A DNA stretch of 64,000 nucleotides from Staphylococcus gallinarum (GTDB lineage: Bacteria; Bacillota; Bacilli; Staphylococcales; Staphylococcaceae). How positions within the stretch are numbered: the first letter of the stretch is position 1; each line of letters begins with the position of its first letter. Shown piece by piece: positions 47,843 through 58,509 of this stretch. The notes below the pieces were generated by a model. That model ran no database searches. It had not been told where the DNA came from and was given only the letters and a program-made list of their open reading frames with translations. Location of the stretch: NCBI RefSeq assembly GCF_000875895.1, contig NZ_JXCF01000007.1, positions 186,001-250,000 on the forward strand, read 5' to 3'. A program made the translations under genes and the position numbers.

Positions 47843-50032
47843 GTGAATAATGAATATCCATATAGTGCTGACGAGGTATTATCCAAAGCAAAATCATATC
47901 TTTCAAAGGAAGACTATCAGTATGTATTAAAGAGTTATCATCTTGCTTATGAAGCACATGAAGGTCAATTTCGTAAAAATGGACTACCCTATATTATGCA
48001 TCCTATTCAAGTGGCTGGTATCTTAACAGAAATGCATTTAGACGGACCTACGATTGTTGCAGGTTTTTTACATGACGTAATTGAAGATACGCCATATACA
48101 TTTGATGATGTAAAAGGTATGTTTAATGAGGAAATTGCGGTTATCGTTGAGGGTGTAACCAAGTTAAAAAAAGTAAAATATCGTTCAAAAGAAGAACAAC
48201 AGGCTGAAAACCATAGAAAACTGTTTATCGCTATTGCAAAAGATGTTCGTGTTATTTTAGTAAAATTAGCCGACAGATTACATAATATGAGAACACTTAA
48301 GGCAATGAAAAGAGAAAAACAAATCAGAATTTCTAAAGAAACTTTAGAAATTTATGCACCTTTAGCGCATCGTTTAGGTATCAATACGATTAAATGGGAA
48401 TTAGAAGATACATCTTTAAGATATATTGATAGTGTGCAATATTTTAGAATCGTTAACCTCATGAAAAAGAAACGTAGTGAGCGTGAAGAATACATTCAAA
48501 ATGCCATTGAAAACATTCAACAAGATATGTCATCTATGAATATACAAGGTGATATCAGTGGTAGACCAAAGCATATTTATAGCATATATCGAAAAATGGT
48601 TAAACAGAAAAAGCAATTTGATCAAATCTTTGATTTATTGGCAATAAGAGTGATTGTTAATTCTATCAATGATTGTTATGCCATTTTAGGTTTAGTACAT
48701 ACATTATGGAAACCCATGCCAGGCAGATTCAAGGATTATATTGCCATGCCAAAACAAAATATGTATCAATCATTACATACGACGGTAGTTGGTCCAAATG
48801 GAGACCCATTAGAAATTCAAATTCGTACATTTGAAATGCATGAAATTGCAGAACACGGGGTTGCAGCACATTGGGCTTATAAAGAAGGTAAAAAGGTTAA
48901 TGAAAAGACACAAAGCTTTAATAAAAAATTAAATTGGTTAAAGGAATTAGCCGAGACTGATAATACAACTTCTGATGCTGAAGAGTTTATGGAAACGTTG
49001 AAATTTGATTTGCAAAGCGATAAAGTTTATGCCTTTACGCCTGAAAGTGATGTTATTGAGTTGCCATATGGTGCGGTGCCAATTGATTTTGCTTATGCAA
49101 TTCATAGTGAAGTTGGAAACAAGATGATAGGTGCGAAAGTTAACGGAAAAATTGAACCAATTGATTATGTCTTACAAACCGGTGATATTGTTGAAATACG
49201 TACGAGTAAACATTCATATGGTCCAAGTCGTGACTGGTTGAAGATTGTTAAGTCATCTAGTGCCAAAAGTAAAATTCGAAGCTTCTTTAAAAAACAAGAC
49301 CGTTCATCAAATATTGAAAAAGGTAAATTTATGATTGAGGCTGAAATCAAAGATCATGGATTTAGAGTAGATGATGTGTTGACTGATGACAATATCGAAA
49401 TTGTTAATGATAAATATAACTTTGCTAATGAAGAGGACTTATTTGCAGCCGTAGGATTCGGAGGCGTAACTGCATTGCAAATTGTCAACAAATTGACAGA
49501 AAAGCAAAGAATATTAGAAAAGCAAAAAGCTTTAAATGAAGCACAAGAAATCACAAAGTCAGTTCCAATAAAGGATGATATAACTACTGATAGTGGTGTA
49601 TATGTTGAAGGTATCGAAAATGTCTTGATCAAACTGTCAAAATGTTGTAATCCAATACCTGGAGATGATATTGTAGGTTATATCACTAAAGGACACGGTA
49701 TCAAAGTACATAGAACAGATTGCCCGAATATAAAAAATGAACATGATCGTCTTATTCATGTTGAATGGGTACGTTCAAAGGATTCTACACAAAGATATCA
49801 AGTAGATTTAGAAGTTTCTGCATATGATCGCAACGGGCTTTTAAACGAAGTATTACAAGCTGTAAATTCAACGCAGAGTAATTTAGTTAAAGTTTCCGGA
49901 CGTTCAGATGTAGATAAAAATGCCGTAATTAATATTAGTGTTATGGTTAAAAATGTGAACGAAGTATATCAAGTAGTTGAAAAAATAAAACAACTTGGTG
50001 ATGTTTACACGGTTACAAGAGTTTGGAATTAG
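47843..50032 (+). CDS. relA: Bifunctional (p)ppGpp synthetase/hydrolase Rel
   Basis: A 729-aa long RelA/SpoT homolog making and degrading (p)ppGpp. The HD hydrolase domain has HPIQVAGIL and [11 protein letters not shown], so hydrolysis is intact. The synthetase domain has [20 protein letters not shown] near 295. A TGS domain (about 385-450) and a C-terminal ACT domain (about 655-729) follow. GTG 47843 with GGGGGTG upstream gives the 729-aa length I recall for S. aureus Rel. Confidence 0.97.
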   Translation: MNNEYPYSADEVLSKAKSYLSKEDYQYVLKSYHLAYEAHEGQFRKNGLPYIMHPIQVAGILTEMHLDGPTIVAGFLHDVIEDTPYTFDDVKGMFNEEIAVIVEGVTKLKKVKYRSKEEQQAENHRKLFIAIAKDVRVILVKLADRLHNMRTLKAMKREKQIRISKETLEIYAPLAHRLGINTIKWELEDTSLRYIDSVQYFRIVNLMKKKRSEREEYIQNAIENIQQDMSSMNIQGDISGRPKHIYSIYRKMVKQKKQFDQIFDLLAIRVIVNSINDCYAILGLVHTLWKPMPGRFKDYIAMPKQNMYQSLHTTVVGPNGDPLEIQIRTFEMHEIAEHGVAAHWAYKEGKKVNEKTQSFNKKLNWLKELAETDNTTSDAEEFMETLKFDLQSDKVYAFTPESDVIELPYGAVPIDFAYAIHSEVGNKMIGAKVNGKIEPIDYVLQTGDIVEIRTSKHSYGPSRDWLKIVKSSSAKSKIRSFFKKQDRSSNIEKGKFMIEAEIKDHGFRVDDVLTDDNIEIVNDKYNFANEEDLFAAVGFGGVTALQIVNKLTEKQRILEKQKALNEAQEITKSVPIKDDITTDSGVYVEGIENVLIKLSKCCNPIPGDDIVGYITKGHGIKVHRTDCPNIKNEHDRLIHVEWVRSKDSTQRYQVDLEVSAYDRNGLLNEVLQAVNSTQSNLVKVSGRSDVDKNAVINISVMVKNVNEVYQVVEKIKQLGDVYTVTRVWN

Positions 50033-50045
50033 AGGTGCAACATAC

Positions 50046-50498
50046 ATGAAAATAGTGGTTCAAAGAGTAAAAGAAGCTTCAGTTTCTAATGGAACAATAG
50101 ATAATCAGATTAAACAAGGTTATTGTTTATTAGTTGGTATTGGTAGCGAATCCACAGAAGCGGATATTGAAGCATTAGCTAAAAAAATCGTTAATGCAAG
50201 ACTGTTTGAAGATGAGCAAGGTAAGCTGAATCTCAATATTCAGCAAATAGAAGGTGAGATCTTATCTATTTCTCAATTTACATTATATGCAGATGTGAGA
50301 AAGGGAAATAGACCAGGATTCTCACGTTCTATGCCACCAGAACAAGCAAATGAATTTTATGAAAAGTTTAATGACGCATTGCGTTCTTATGGAGTCAATG
50401 TATTGACGGGAGAATTTGGTACAGACATGCTCGTTAATATTGCCAATGATGGCCCTGTAACAATTATATATGAAAGTCAGGATGGCAAAATCATATGA
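50046..50498 (+). CDS. dtd: D-aminoacyl-tRNA deacylase
   Basis: A 150-aa enzyme freeing tRNAs charged with D-amino acids. The family motifs [20 protein letters not shown] (about 77-96) and NDGPVTI near the end (Gly-cisPro type) are intact. ATG 50046 with AGAGGTGC, right after rel. It overlaps lytH by four bases. Confidence 0.96.
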   Translation: MKIVVQRVKEASVSNGTIDNQIKQGYCLLVGIGSESTEADIEALAKKIVNARLFEDEQGKLNLNIQQIEGEILSISQFTLYADVRKGNRPGFSRSMPPEQANEFYEKFNDALRSYGVNVLTGEFGTDMLVNIANDGPVTIIYESQDGKII

Positions 50499-51370
50499 AA
50501 AAATTCAATACTTGGTTAGAAAATAATAATCTCAGAAACATTCCCACACTAATTGTCGTAGTAGCATTTATTATCTTTATTTTTATGATCATTTCTTTCT
50601 TAAATCATAATAGTGAAGATGGCAGTACAATTTATGTTACAGAAGATGCGGAATTAAGAACTGGACCGAGCGCAATTTATCCAGTGATTGATCCAATTTA
50701 CAAAGGACAAAACTTCCATAAAATTAATAAGTCAGGTAAGTGGATTCAGGTAGAATCCAGTAATGGTAAAGAGAAAGGTTGGGTAGCAGGTTGGCATACG
50801 AATTTAGATATTCAAGCAGATGCCAATCCGAATGCTAAACCTTTAAAAGATAAAACAATAGTACTTGACCCTGGTCACGGCGGTAGTGATCAGGGAGCTT
50901 CAAGTAATACAAAAAAGCATAGTAAGGAAAAAGTGTATACTTTAAAAACTGCAAAGGAATTAAAGGCCTTGTTAGAAAAGGAAGGCGCAGTAGTAAATAT
51001 GACACGTGAATCCGATGTTTATGTAAGTCTTGACGATAGAAATATTAAAGGTGACGCATATATAAGCATACATAATGATTCTTTAAAATCATCAAAGGCT
51101 AATGGTAGTACCGTATATTGGTACAAAGATAACCAAGAAGCTTTAGCAGAAACAATCAGTGCAAGCTTGCAGAAGAGAGCTTTATTAACTAATAAAGGTG
51201 CAAGACAAGAGAATTTCCAAGTATTGAGACAAACCAATGTACCTGCCGTATTACTAGAATTAGGCTATATCAGCAACCCAACAGACGAAGATATGATTCA
51301 AGATCAACTTCATCGTCATATTGTGGAAAAAGCAGTCGTAGATGGACTGAAATCTTATTTCTCTCAATAA
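50495..51370 (+). CDS. lytH: LytH, cell-wall N-acetylmuramoyl-L-alanine amidase
   Basis: A 291-aa membrane-anchored amidase. An N-terminal membrane helix (about 17-36) is followed by an SH3b-like domain (about 45-105) and an Amidase_3 domain (about 120-288). Zinc ligands are in DPGHGG, SKEKVY (Glu), SIHND and LLELGYIS (Glu). In S. aureus, LytH with ActH trims uncrosslinked wall. The ATGA overlap with dtd suggests coupled translation. Confidence 0.93.
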   Translation: MKKFNTWLENNNLRNIPTLIVVVAFIIFIFMIISFLNHNSEDGSTIYVTEDAELRTGPSAIYPVIDPIYKGQNFHKINKSGKWIQVESSNGKEKGWVAGWHTNLDIQADANPNAKPLKDKTIVLDPGHGGSDQGASSNTKKHSKEKVYTLKTAKELKALLEKEGAVVNMTRESDVYVSLDDRNIKGDAYISIHNDSLKSSKANGSTVYWYKDNQEALAETISASLQKRALLTNKGARQENFQVLRQTNVPAVLLELGYISNPTDEDMIQDQLHRHIVEKAVVDGLKSYFSQ

Positions 51371-51419
51371 AAAAGGTTGCATATTGATAATAAAGTCGTT
51401 ATTATTGAATATGAATTCT

Positions 51420-51686
51420 ATATTAAAACCGTTATGATTCTTGAAATTACTAAATGAAAGAGGTAGCATTTTAACAAATGTGTAGAGACATAATTCGTGG
51501 CTGAAAGATTATGCTGAGTAACTTAGTAATATAACACAAGAAGAGGTGCTTTATTTTATAAAGTCGTGTAACGAACGTTATTTCGTTTTAAAGTGGGTCA
51601 TAAGAAATTTATGGCCAATTAGGGTGGCAACACGGAGAACATCGTCCCTTGTATGACTATAATGTCATGCAAGGGACTTTTTTATT
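51420..51686 (+). ncRNA. T-box riboswitch leader of hisS
   Basis: The T-box sequence AGGGTGGCAACACGG is at 51621-51635. It is followed by a terminator (GTCCCTTG ... CAAGGGAC, then TTTTTT; 51644-51686). The 180 nt upstream contains Stem-I-like segments such as GTGGCTGAAAG. The 5' end is an estimate. Uncharged tRNA(His) is the expected effector because hisS follows. The specifier was not assigned. Confidence 0.86.
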
Positions 51687-51705
51687 GTTAAAAAGGAGAG
51701 ATTCT

Positions 51706-52968
51706 ATGATAAATATACCTAGAGGTACTCAAGATATACTGCCAGAAGAAACAAAAAAATGGCGTTACATTGAAACTAAATTGGATGAATTGATGGAATT
51801 TTACAATTATCAAGAAATTAGAACACCAATTTTTGAAAGTACAGAATTATTTGCACGCGGTGTCGGTGGTTCTACAGATGTCGTTCAAAAGGAAATGTAT
51901 ACCTTTATTGATAAAGGTGATAGAAGTATGACACTTAGACCAGAAGGTACTGCCGCCGTGGTACGTTCATACATTGAAAATAAAATGCAAGGATTGCCAA
52001 ACCAACCTGTAAAGTTATATTACAATGGGCCAATGTTCCGTTATGAAAGAAAGCAAAAGGGACGTTATCGCCAATTCACACAATTCGGGGTTGAAGCAAT
52101 TGGTGCTGAAAATCCTGCAATGGATGCTGAAGTGTTGGCAATGGTGATGCACATTTATGAATCATTTGGTTTAAAACATTTAAAATTAGTCATCAATAGT
52201 ATTGGTGATATCGATTCACGTAAAGAATACAATGAAGCTTTAGTTAAACACTTTGAGCCAGTCATCGACACTTTCTGTAGTGATTGTCAATCTAGATTGC
52301 ATACAAATCCTATGAGAATTTTGGATTGTAAGGTAGATAGAGATAAAGAAGCGGTCAAATCAGCGCCAAGAATTACTGAATATTTAAATGAAACATCAAA
52401 AAATTACTTTGCTGAAGTGAAACAACATTTAGATGACTTAGAAATTCCTTACGTTGAAGATCCAAATCTTGTTAGAGGTCTTGATTATTATACGCACACA
52501 GCATTTGAGTTAATGATAGATAATCCAAATTTTGACGGAGCAATAACTACGTTATGTGGTGGTGGACGTTATAATGGATTGCTTGAATTGTTAGATGGTC
52601 CGAATCAAACTGGCATTGGATTTGCCTTGAGTATTGAGCGTTTATTAATGGCACTTGAAGAAGAAGGCATTGAATTAGACGTAGACAAAGACTTTGATTT
52701 GTTTATTGTAACTATGGGTGAACAAGCTGATCGATATGCGGTTAAATTATTAAATGATTTACGTAAGCAAGGTGTCCGTGCTGATAAAGATTATTTAAGT
52801 AGAAAAATTAAAGGTCAAATGAAACAAGCGGATCGTTTGAATGCAAATTATACTATTGTGGTTGGAGACCAAGAATTAGAAAACGACAAAATTAATGTAA
52901 AGAATATGCAAACAGGTGAATCTGAAGAAATTACATTATCTGAAATTGTTAATTATTTCAAAAAATAA
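51706..52968 (+). CDS. hisS: Histidyl-tRNA synthetase
   Basis: A 420-aa class II synthetase. It begins with IPRGTQDILPEE. Motif 2 is YNGPMFRYERKQKGRYRQFTQ near 106-126, the histidine A segment is LVRGLDYYTHTAFE near 257-270, and motif 3 is near GIGFALSIERL. I use ATG 51706 (SD AAAGGAG); an upstream in-frame start at 51649 lies inside the T-box terminator. The aspS gene follows 12 bp later. Confidence 0.98.
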   Translation: MINIPRGTQDILPEETKKWRYIETKLDELMEFYNYQEIRTPIFESTELFARGVGGSTDVVQKEMYTFIDKGDRSMTLRPEGTAAVVRSYIENKMQGLPNQPVKLYYNGPMFRYERKQKGRYRQFTQFGVEAIGAENPAMDAEVLAMVMHIYESFGLKHLKLVINSIGDIDSRKEYNEALVKHFEPVIDTFCSDCQSRLHTNPMRILDCKVDRDKEAVKSAPRITEYLNETSKNYFAEVKQHLDDLEIPYVEDPNLVRGLDYYTHTAFELMIDNPNFDGAITTLCGGGRYNGLLELLDGPNQTGIGFALSIERLLMALEEEGIELDVDKDFDLFIVTMGEQADRYAVKLLNDLRKQGVRADKDYLSRKIKGQMKQADRLNANYTIVVGDQELENDKINVKNMQTGESEEITLSEIVNYFKK

Positions 52969-52980
52969 GGAGAAGATGAA

Positions 52981-54747
52981 ATGACTAAGCGTACAACATA
53001 TTGCGGACTGATTACTGAAGCGCATTTAGAAGAAGAAGTAGTACTTAAAGGTTGGATACACAACCGTAGAGACTTAGGTGGCTTAATATTCGTAGACTTA
53101 CGTGATAGAGAAGGATATGTACAAATTGTATTCAATCCGGATTTTTCAGAAGAAGCATTACATGTAGCGGAAACTGTAAGATCTGAGTACATTGTTGAAG
53201 TAAGAGGGGTAGTTAAAAAACGTGATCCTGAAACAGTAAACCCTAAAATTGCAACTGGACAAGTTGAGGTACAAGTATCTGATATTCAAATTATAAACAA
53301 ATCAGAAACACCTCCATTTGCTTTAAATGAGGAAAATCAAAATGTTGATGAAAATATCCGTTTAAAATATAGATATTTAGATTTAAGAAGACAAGAATTA
53401 GCTCAAACATTTAAAATGCGTCACCAAACAACACGTTCAATTAGACAATATTTAGATCAGGCAGGATTTTATGATATTGAAACACCAGTCTTAACAAAAT
53501 CTACGCCAGAAGGTGCGCGTGACTATTTAGTACCTTCACGTGTACACGAAGGTGAATTTTATGCTTTACCGCAATCACCACAAATATTTAAACAATTGTT
53601 AATGATTAGTGGATTTGATAAATACTATCAAATCGTTAAATGTTTCCGTGATGAGGATTTACGTGCAGATAGACAACCTGAATTTACACAAGTTGATATT
53701 GAAATGAGTTTCGTAGATCAAGAAGACGTAATGGATATGGGCGAAGAAATGTTACAGAATGTCGTAAAGGATGTTAAAAACATTGAAGTTCCACGACCAT
53801 TCCCTAGAATGACTTATCATGAAGCAATGGAACGTTACGGTTCGGATAAACCAGACACGCGTTTTGATATGGAGTTAATCAATGTATCAGAATTAGGCGA
53901 AATCATGGATTTCAAAGTATTTAAAGATACAGTTAACAACAATGGTCAAGTTAAAGCAATAGTGGCTAAAGGTGCCTCTGACCATTATACAAGAAAAGAT
54001 ATTGACGCATTAACTGAATTTGTTGGAATTTATGGTGCTAAAGGATTGGCATGGGTTAAAGTTGTTGAAGACGGCTTGAACGGACCGATTGCTAAATTCT
54101 TTGAACAAGATCATGTTGCAAAATTACAAGAATTAACTGAAGCTGAAGCAGGAGATTTAGTATTATTTGTTGCTGATAAACCAAGTGTAGTAGCGCAAAG
54201 TTTAGGTGCTTTAAGACTTAAACTAGCAAAAGAATTAGAATTAATCGATGAAACTAAATTAAACTTCTTATGGGTAACAGATTGGCCATTATTAGAATAT
54301 GATGAAGATACTAAGCGTTATGCAGCAGCACACCATCCATTTACTGCACCGAAACAAGAAGACATTGCAAAATTAGATACTGAACCAGAAAATGCACAAG
54401 CCAATGCTTATGACATTGTCTTAAATGGATATGAATTAGGTGGTGGTTCAATCAGAATTCACAATGGTGAATTACAAGAAAAAATGTTTGAAGTACTAGG
54501 ATTCACACCAGAACAAGCTAGAGAACAATTTGGATTCTTAATTGATGCATTTAATTACGGAGCACCACCACATGGCGGAATCGCGCTTGGTTTAGACCGA
54601 TTAGTTATGTTATTAACAGGTCGTACAAATTTACGTGACACAATTGCATTCCCTAAAACAGCATCCGCATCATGTTTATTAACAGATGCTCCAAGTGAAG
54701 TATCTGATAATCAACTTGAAGAATTATCACTACGTATCCGCCATTAA
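52981..54747 (+). CDS. aspS: Aspartyl-tRNA synthetase
   Basis: A 588-aa class II synthetase with an N-terminal anticodon-binding OB domain ([20 protein letters not shown] near 22-41), motif 2 near [16 protein letters not shown] (220s), the bacterial GAD insertion domain, and motif 3 in [12 protein letters not shown] near the end. It is co-transcribed with hisS under the same T-box. AAGGAGA precedes the ATG. Confidence 0.98.
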   Translation: MTKRTTYCGLITEAHLEEEVVLKGWIHNRRDLGGLIFVDLRDREGYVQIVFNPDFSEEALHVAETVRSEYIVEVRGVVKKRDPETVNPKIATGQVEVQVSDIQIINKSETPPFALNEENQNVDENIRLKYRYLDLRRQELAQTFKMRHQTTRSIRQYLDQAGFYDIETPVLTKSTPEGARDYLVPSRVHEGEFYALPQSPQIFKQLLMISGFDKYYQIVKCFRDEDLRADRQPEFTQVDIEMSFVDQEDVMDMGEEMLQNVVKDVKNIEVPRPFPRMTYHEAMERYGSDKPDTRFDMELINVSELGEIMDFKVFKDTVNNNGQVKAIVAKGASDHYTRKDIDALTEFVGIYGAKGLAWVKVVEDGLNGPIAKFFEQDHVAKLQELTEAEAGDLVLFVADKPSVVAQSLGALRLKLAKELELIDETKLNFLWVTDWPLLEYDEDTKRYAAAHHPFTAPKQEDIAKLDTEPENAQANAYDIVLNGYELGGGSIRIHNGELQEKMFEVLGFTPEQAREQFGFLIDAFNYGAPPHGGIALGLDRLVMLLTGRTNLRDTIAFPKTASASCLLTDAPSEVSDNQLEELSLRIRH

Positions 54748-54777
54748 TTAATAAGTTATTTATAAAAGTCTTTATTC

Positions 54778-54805
54778 TTGCTTATTTCGAATTATGTGGT
54801 ATGAT
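54778..54805 (+). promoter_or_regulatory. 6S RNA promoter
   Basis: TTGCTT (54778-54783) and TATGAT (54800-54805) are separated by 16 bp. The expected start, near 54812, matches the structured RNA that follows. Confidence 0.65.
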
Positions 54806-54811
54806 ATGTCC

Positions 54812-55052
54812 ATAAGATAGTCATCTGTAGTGTTCGTATGTTTGCTTTTTATTTGGGCCTAACACTCTTTGATCAGGGAGCCCAATAGGTTTTCTTGCAG
54901 CGCACACGCCTCTAAAGGAGGACTTGCAACACAAGAAACAGGGCACCCACCTGTTTAGAACAGGCCGAATGATCAAGCACTTTACAACTACGGCACAGAC
55001 GGACTCTATCGGTACGCAAGACTTCGGTCTTGCGTATTTTTTTGTATTTTAA
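54812..55052 (+). ncRNA. ssrS: 6S RNA
   Basis: A GC-richer, non-coding segment between aspS and tcdA. CTTTGATCAGGGAGCC on the 5' side pairs in part with the GATCAAGC region on the 3' side (54972), as in 6S RNA closing stems. Interrupted long helices and a large internal bubble are consistent with a promoter mimic. It ends at a terminator (ACGCAAGACTTCGGTCTTGCGT, 55014-55035, given as a GACTTCGGTC tetraloop stem). Staphylococci carry 6S RNA at this place, as I recall. Confidence 0.78.
55011..55045 (+). terminator. Terminator of 6S RNA
   Basis: TACGCAAGAC pairs with GTCTTGCGTA around a TTCG loop and is followed by a run of seven T. Confidence 0.92.
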
Positions 55053-55164
55053 TATTAATCTAAATTATAAATTGGGATGTTACTATTTTTGTAAATTGAA
55101 AAAAGTGGTAGCATGATATAATAAAAGTGAAGTAAAAGTTAAATTTTTAATGAGGAGTATGACA

Positions 55165-55938
55165 ATGAAACATCAATTTTCACGTAATGAATTGGCCTAT
55201 GGACAAGAAGGCCTAGATTTATTAAAGGATAAAACGGTCGTAGTATTAGGTGTAGGTGGCGTTGGTTCATTTGCAGCTGAAGCCTTAGCAAGAACAAATA
55301 TAGGTCATATTATATTAATTGATAAAGATGATGTGGATATTACCAATGTAAATCGTCAACTACATGCTTTAACATCTACAATTGGTCAAAGTAAAGTGAC
55401 GTTAATGGAAGAGCGTATCAAATTAATTAATCCAGAATGTAAAGTCACGCCACTTCACATGTTCTATACTGAGGAAACATATGAAGATTTATTTAATAAT
55501 TATGATATCGATTATTTTGTTGATGCAAGTGATACAATTATTTATAAAGTTCACTTAATGAAAGAATGTCTAGCAAGAGGCATCAAAGTAATTTCAAGCA
55601 TGGGAGCTGCCAATAAAACTGATCCGACGCGTTTCCAAATTGCTGACATTTCAAAAACACACATGGATCCAATGGCAAAAATTATCAGACAAAAATTGAA
55701 AAAAGCTGGTATTAAAAAGGGGATACCAGTAGTTTTCTCCGATGAAAGTCCTATCGTTATTAGAGAAGACGTCAAGGAAACTGTTGGTGATGCGAATGCC
55801 CCTACGAGAAAGGGACAAATGCCACCATCCTCTAACGCCTTCGTCCCTAGTGTCGTAGGGTTGATATGTGCAAGCTACGTTGTCAATGATATTTTAAAAG
55901 ATATATCAGTTACGCGAATTAAAGATAGAAAGCAATAG
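55165..55938 (+). CDS. tcdA: TcdA, tRNA threonylcarbamoyladenosine dehydratase
   Basis: A 257-aa E1-like enzyme that cyclises t6A37 in tRNAs (ct6A). The ATP-binding GVGGVGSFAAEALAR is near 28-42, VNRQLHAL near 63-70, and EMLE-type Arg/Lys residues are in place. I use ATG 55165, correctly spaced from GAGGAG at 55152-55157. The earlier ATGs (55150, 55159) overlap or crowd that SD. Confidence 0.93.
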   Translation: MKHQFSRNELAYGQEGLDLLKDKTVVVLGVGGVGSFAAEALARTNIGHIILIDKDDVDITNVNRQLHALTSTIGQSKVTLMEERIKLINPECKVTPLHMFYTEETYEDLFNNYDIDYFVDASDTIIYKVHLMKECLARGIKVISSMGAANKTDPTRFQIADISKTHMDPMAKIIRQKLKKAGIKKGIPVVFSDESPIVIREDVKETVGDANAPTRKGQMPPSSNAFVPSVVGLICASYVVNDILKDISVTRIKDRKQ

Positions 55939-55970
55939 TATAATTTATGTACAGTTAAAAAATACAGCAG

Positions 55971-56020
55971 ATTAGAACAAAGTGGATTAGATTGTTCTTG
56001 TCTGCTGTTATTTTTATAAA
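55971..56020. terminator. Bidirectional terminator between tcdA and rarA
   Basis: ACAGCAGA-AGAACAA arms pair with TTGTTCT-TCTGCTGT with a small internal loop. T-rich tails are present on both strands (ATTTTTAT plus, ATTTTTTAAC minus). The two genes converge here. Confidence 0.85.
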
Positions 56021-56024
56021 TATG

Positions 56025-57308
56025 TTATTTTAGTTTTTGTTGAGAGTCTAAAATATTGTCGTATATTGTTTTAAATTGTTGCTCGGTTTTAGAAGTAGTT
56101 TTAGGTTGATAATAGATACTATGCTTTAATTTGCTTGGCAAATACTGTTGAGGTACAAATCCGTTTTCATAACTATGTGGGTATTTATAGCCAATAGCTC
56201 GGCCTAATTCTTTTGCACCTGCGTAGTGACCATCCTTTAAATGGTCAGGTATTTGTCCTATTTTGCCTTTACGAATATCAGATAATGCCGCATCAATGGC
56301 TGTTATGCCAGAGTTAGATTTTGGAGAGAGACAGAGTTCAATAACAGCTTGGCTTAAGGGAATGCGTGCTTCTGGAAAGCCTAGCCTTTCTGCTGATTCA
56401 ATGGCAGCTAAAGTACGTTGACCTGCACTTGGTGATGCCAACCCAATATCTTCATAAGCAATAACGAGTAATCTTCGAACTATTGTTGGTAAGTCTCCAG
56501 CTTCAATCAATCTAGCTAAATAATGTAAAGCAGCATTCACATCACTTCCACGAATTGATTTTTGAAAGGCGCTCATCACATCATAGTGCATATCTCCATC
56601 TTTATCACTAACAAATGCACCTTTTTGTAAACAATCCTTAGCATCTTGTAATGTAATAATGCGTTGCTTATTTTCGCTAACCTCAGAACTTAATACTGCC
56701 AATTCTAGCGCGTTAAGTGCACTTCTTACATCACCTTGACTTTGTGTAGAAAAATAAGTCATTGCCTCTGAATCTACTACTGGATGATATTGTGCTAAAC
56801 CACGTTCACTATCTTCTAGTGCACGTGTTAATGAAAGTTTAATATCATCGTCATTTAATGGATATAATTCAAAAATTTGTGCTCTCGAACGAATGGCAGG
56901 ATTGATGGCATGATATGGATTTGAAGTTGTGGCGCCAATGAGCACAATCTTTCCATTTTCTAAATGTGGCAATAAAAAATCTTGTTTCGCTTTGTCTAAT
57001 CTATGAATTTCGTCTAATAACAGAATCACTTGACCTGACATTTTTGCTTCTTCCACAATAAGTTGCATATCTTTTTTAGTATTTGTAACAGCATTAAGCT
57101 GTCTAAATTTAAATTGTGTACTTCCTGAAATGGCTTTAGCGATACTTGTTTTGCCGATTCCAGGTGGACCATAAAATATCATAGAAGATAATCGTTTTGT
57201 TTCAACCATCCTTCTAATAATGCCTTTTGGACCAACTAAATGTTGTTGAGAAATTATTTCGTCAATATTATTAGGTCTCATTCTTGAAGCGAGGGGTTCG
57301 TTTGTCAC
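56025..57308 (-). CDS. rarA: RarA/MgsA, replication-associated AAA+ recombination protein
   Basis: A 427-aa AAA+ ATPase acting at stalled replication forks. Walker A GPPGIGKTS is near 46-54, Walker B LLLDEIHRLDK near 95-105, and the Arg-containing AIRSRAQIFEL follows. The C-terminal MgsA domain includes DGHYAGAKELGRAIGYKYPH. The length is standard. It is convergent with tcdA and divergent from cymR. Confidence 0.96.
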   Translation of the reverse strand: MTNEPLASRMRPNNIDEIISQQHLVGPKGIIRRMVETKRLSSMIFYGPPGIGKTSIAKAISGSTQFKFRQLNAVTNTKKDMQLIVEEAKMSGQVILLLDEIHRLDKAKQDFLLPHLENGKIVLIGATTSNPYHAINPAIRSRAQIFELYPLNDDDIKLSLTRALEDSERGLAQYHPVVDSEAMTYFSTQSQGDVRSALNALELAVLSSEVSENKQRIITLQDAKDCLQKGAFVSDKDGDMHYDVMSAFQKSIRGSDVNAALHYLARLIEAGDLPTIVRRLLVIAYEDIGLASPSAGQRTLAAIESAERLGFPEARIPLSQAVIELCLSPKSNSGITAIDAALSDIRKGKIGQIPDHLKDGHYAGAKELGRAIGYKYPHSYENGFVPQQYLPSKLKHSIYYQPKTTSKTEQQFKTIYDNILDSQQKLK

Positions 57309-57394
57309 AATCTTTCACACCTTTCTAATTCTATATTAACGTAAAAAATGATAGAATGTTAATATATAGTATTCGAATTAAGTGAGGTTATATA

Positions 57395-57814
57395 ATGAAA
57401 ATTTCAACAAAAGGAAGATATGGATTAACACTAATGATATCCTTAGCTAAAAAGCAAGGCCAAGGGTGTGTTTCTTTAAAATCTATCGCGGAAGAGAATA
57501 ATTTAAGTGATTTGTATCTTGAACAATTGGTGGGTCCATTGAGAAACGCTGGATTAATTCGAAGTGTTCGTGGTGCTAAGGGTGGTTACCAACTTAGAGT
57601 ATCAGCCGAAGAAATTACAGCGGGCGATATTATTCGTTTATTAGAAGGGCCAATTACATTTGTAGAAAGTATTGAATCTGAACCACCAGCACAAAAACAA
57701 CTTTGGATTCGTATGAGAGATGCAGTAAGAGAAGTATTAGATAATACAACACTAAAATATTTAGCTGATTATAAAGAGACAAATAATTTAGATGGATATA
57801 TGTTCTATATTTAA
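57395..57814 (+). CDS. cymR: CymR, Rrf2-family repressor of cysteine metabolism
   Basis: A 139-aa Rrf2 regulator with a winged helix (MKISTKGRYGLTLMISLAKK and the recognition helix SDLYLEQLVGPLRNAGL near 34-50) and the RGAKGGYQL wing. It lacks the three Fe-S cysteines of IscR, as expected for CymR, which works with CysK. The position near iscS agrees. SD GTGAGG. Confidence 0.92.
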   Translation: MKISTKGRYGLTLMISLAKKQGQGCVSLKSIAEENNLSDLYLEQLVGPLRNAGLIRSVRGAKGGYQLRVSAEEITAGDIIRLLEGPITFVESIESEPPAQKQLWIRMRDAVREVLDNTTLKYLADYKETNNLDGYMFYI

Positions 57815-57925
57815 TTAATATAATGATTTGATAACATTGTTGTCTTTTAATCGATTATAAAGTAGATGGTTTCTATAAATTCAGCCTTATAAATTATTTA
57901 GCGTCTTTAAAGATTTAATTATTAT

Positions 57926-57951
57926 GTTTAATCAAATTTTAAAAGTGGTAT
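57926..57951 (+). promoter_or_regulatory. Sigma-B-type promoter of the csbD-like gene
   Basis: GTTTAA (57926-57931), a 14-bp spacer and TGGTAT (57946-57951) match the sigma-B consensus GTTTAA-N12-15-GGGWAT at 11 of 12 positions. The CsbD gene of bacilli is a classical sigma-B target. Confidence 0.7.
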
Positions 57952-57987
57952 ATAACAAACATATACATCGCTAAGGAGGTTTTTTAA

Positions 57988-58170
57988 ATGGCTGATGAAA
58001 GCAAAATTGAACAAGCCAAAGGTAATGTAAAAGAAACTGTCGGTAATGTTACTGACAATAAAGATTTAGAAAATGAAGGAAAAGACGACAAAAAATCTGG
58101 CAAAGCCAAAGAAGTCGTTGAAAATGCAAAACAAAAAGCAAACGAAGCTATTGATAAATTTAAAAAATAA
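57988..58170 (+). CDS. csbD: CsbD family stress protein
   Basis: A 60-aa hydrophilic, helix-forming protein with the CsbD pattern [19 protein letters not shown] and a Lys/Glu-rich remainder. CsbD-like proteins are general stress proteins of unknown biochemical role. The SD is TAAGGAGG, and a sigma-B promoter lies 37 bp upstream. Confidence 0.88.
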   Translation: MADESKIEQAKGNVKETVGNVTDNKDLENEGKDDKKSGKAKEVVENAKQKANEAIDKFKK

Positions 58171-58213
58171 AATTTATATAACTTTAGTTTAAATCCGAAA
58201 GGGGAACATTACC

Positions 58214-58372
58214 ATGGCTGAGAATTTCTTAGATAAAGCGAAAGAAGCTGCAAAAACAGTTTCTGACAAATTAAAGGATTCAGATAATGAAAAGGCGAAA
58301 CAAGCGTCTGAACAAATTGACAAATTCACTGGTGGCAGTGATGATAATAAAGATAAAGACAACGAAAAATAA
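58214..58372 (+). CDS. Small amphipathic helical protein (52 aa)
   Basis: ATG 58214, with AAAGGGG upstream, encodes MAENFLDKAKEAAKTVSDKL followed by KDSDNEKAKQASEQIDKFTG and an Asp/Lys-rich end. The helical, charged form is close to the small 'antitoxin-like' MT0933-type proteins and to CsbD. It lies 43 bp after csbD with no terminator between, so it is probably in the same sigma-B unit. Confidence 0.7.
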   Translation: MAENFLDKAKEAAKTVSDKLKDSDNEKAKQASEQIDKFTGGSDDNKDKDNEK

Positions 58373-58391
58373 AATAGCTATTATATTTTAA

Positions 58392-58427
58392 AACTGTCGA
58401 CAATATTGTTTTGTCGACAGTTTTTTT
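58392..58427 (+). terminator. Terminator after the csbD unit
   Basis: AACTGTCGACAA pairs with TTGTCGACAGTT and is followed by TTTTT. It closes the csbD-helix protein transcript. Confidence 0.92.
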
Positions 58428-58463
58428 GCCTTATATAGCTTAGTTTATACAAGTTAATAAATA

Positions 58464-58498
58464 AACCAGCACATTATATTTTTAGCAATGTGATGGTT
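58464..58498 (-). terminator. Terminator of the LLM oxidoreductase gene
   Basis: On the minus strand AACCATCACATT pairs with AATGTGCTGGTT (one mismatch) and is followed by TATTTATT. Confidence 0.7.
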
Positions 58499-58509
58499 GG
58501 TCATAGTTC

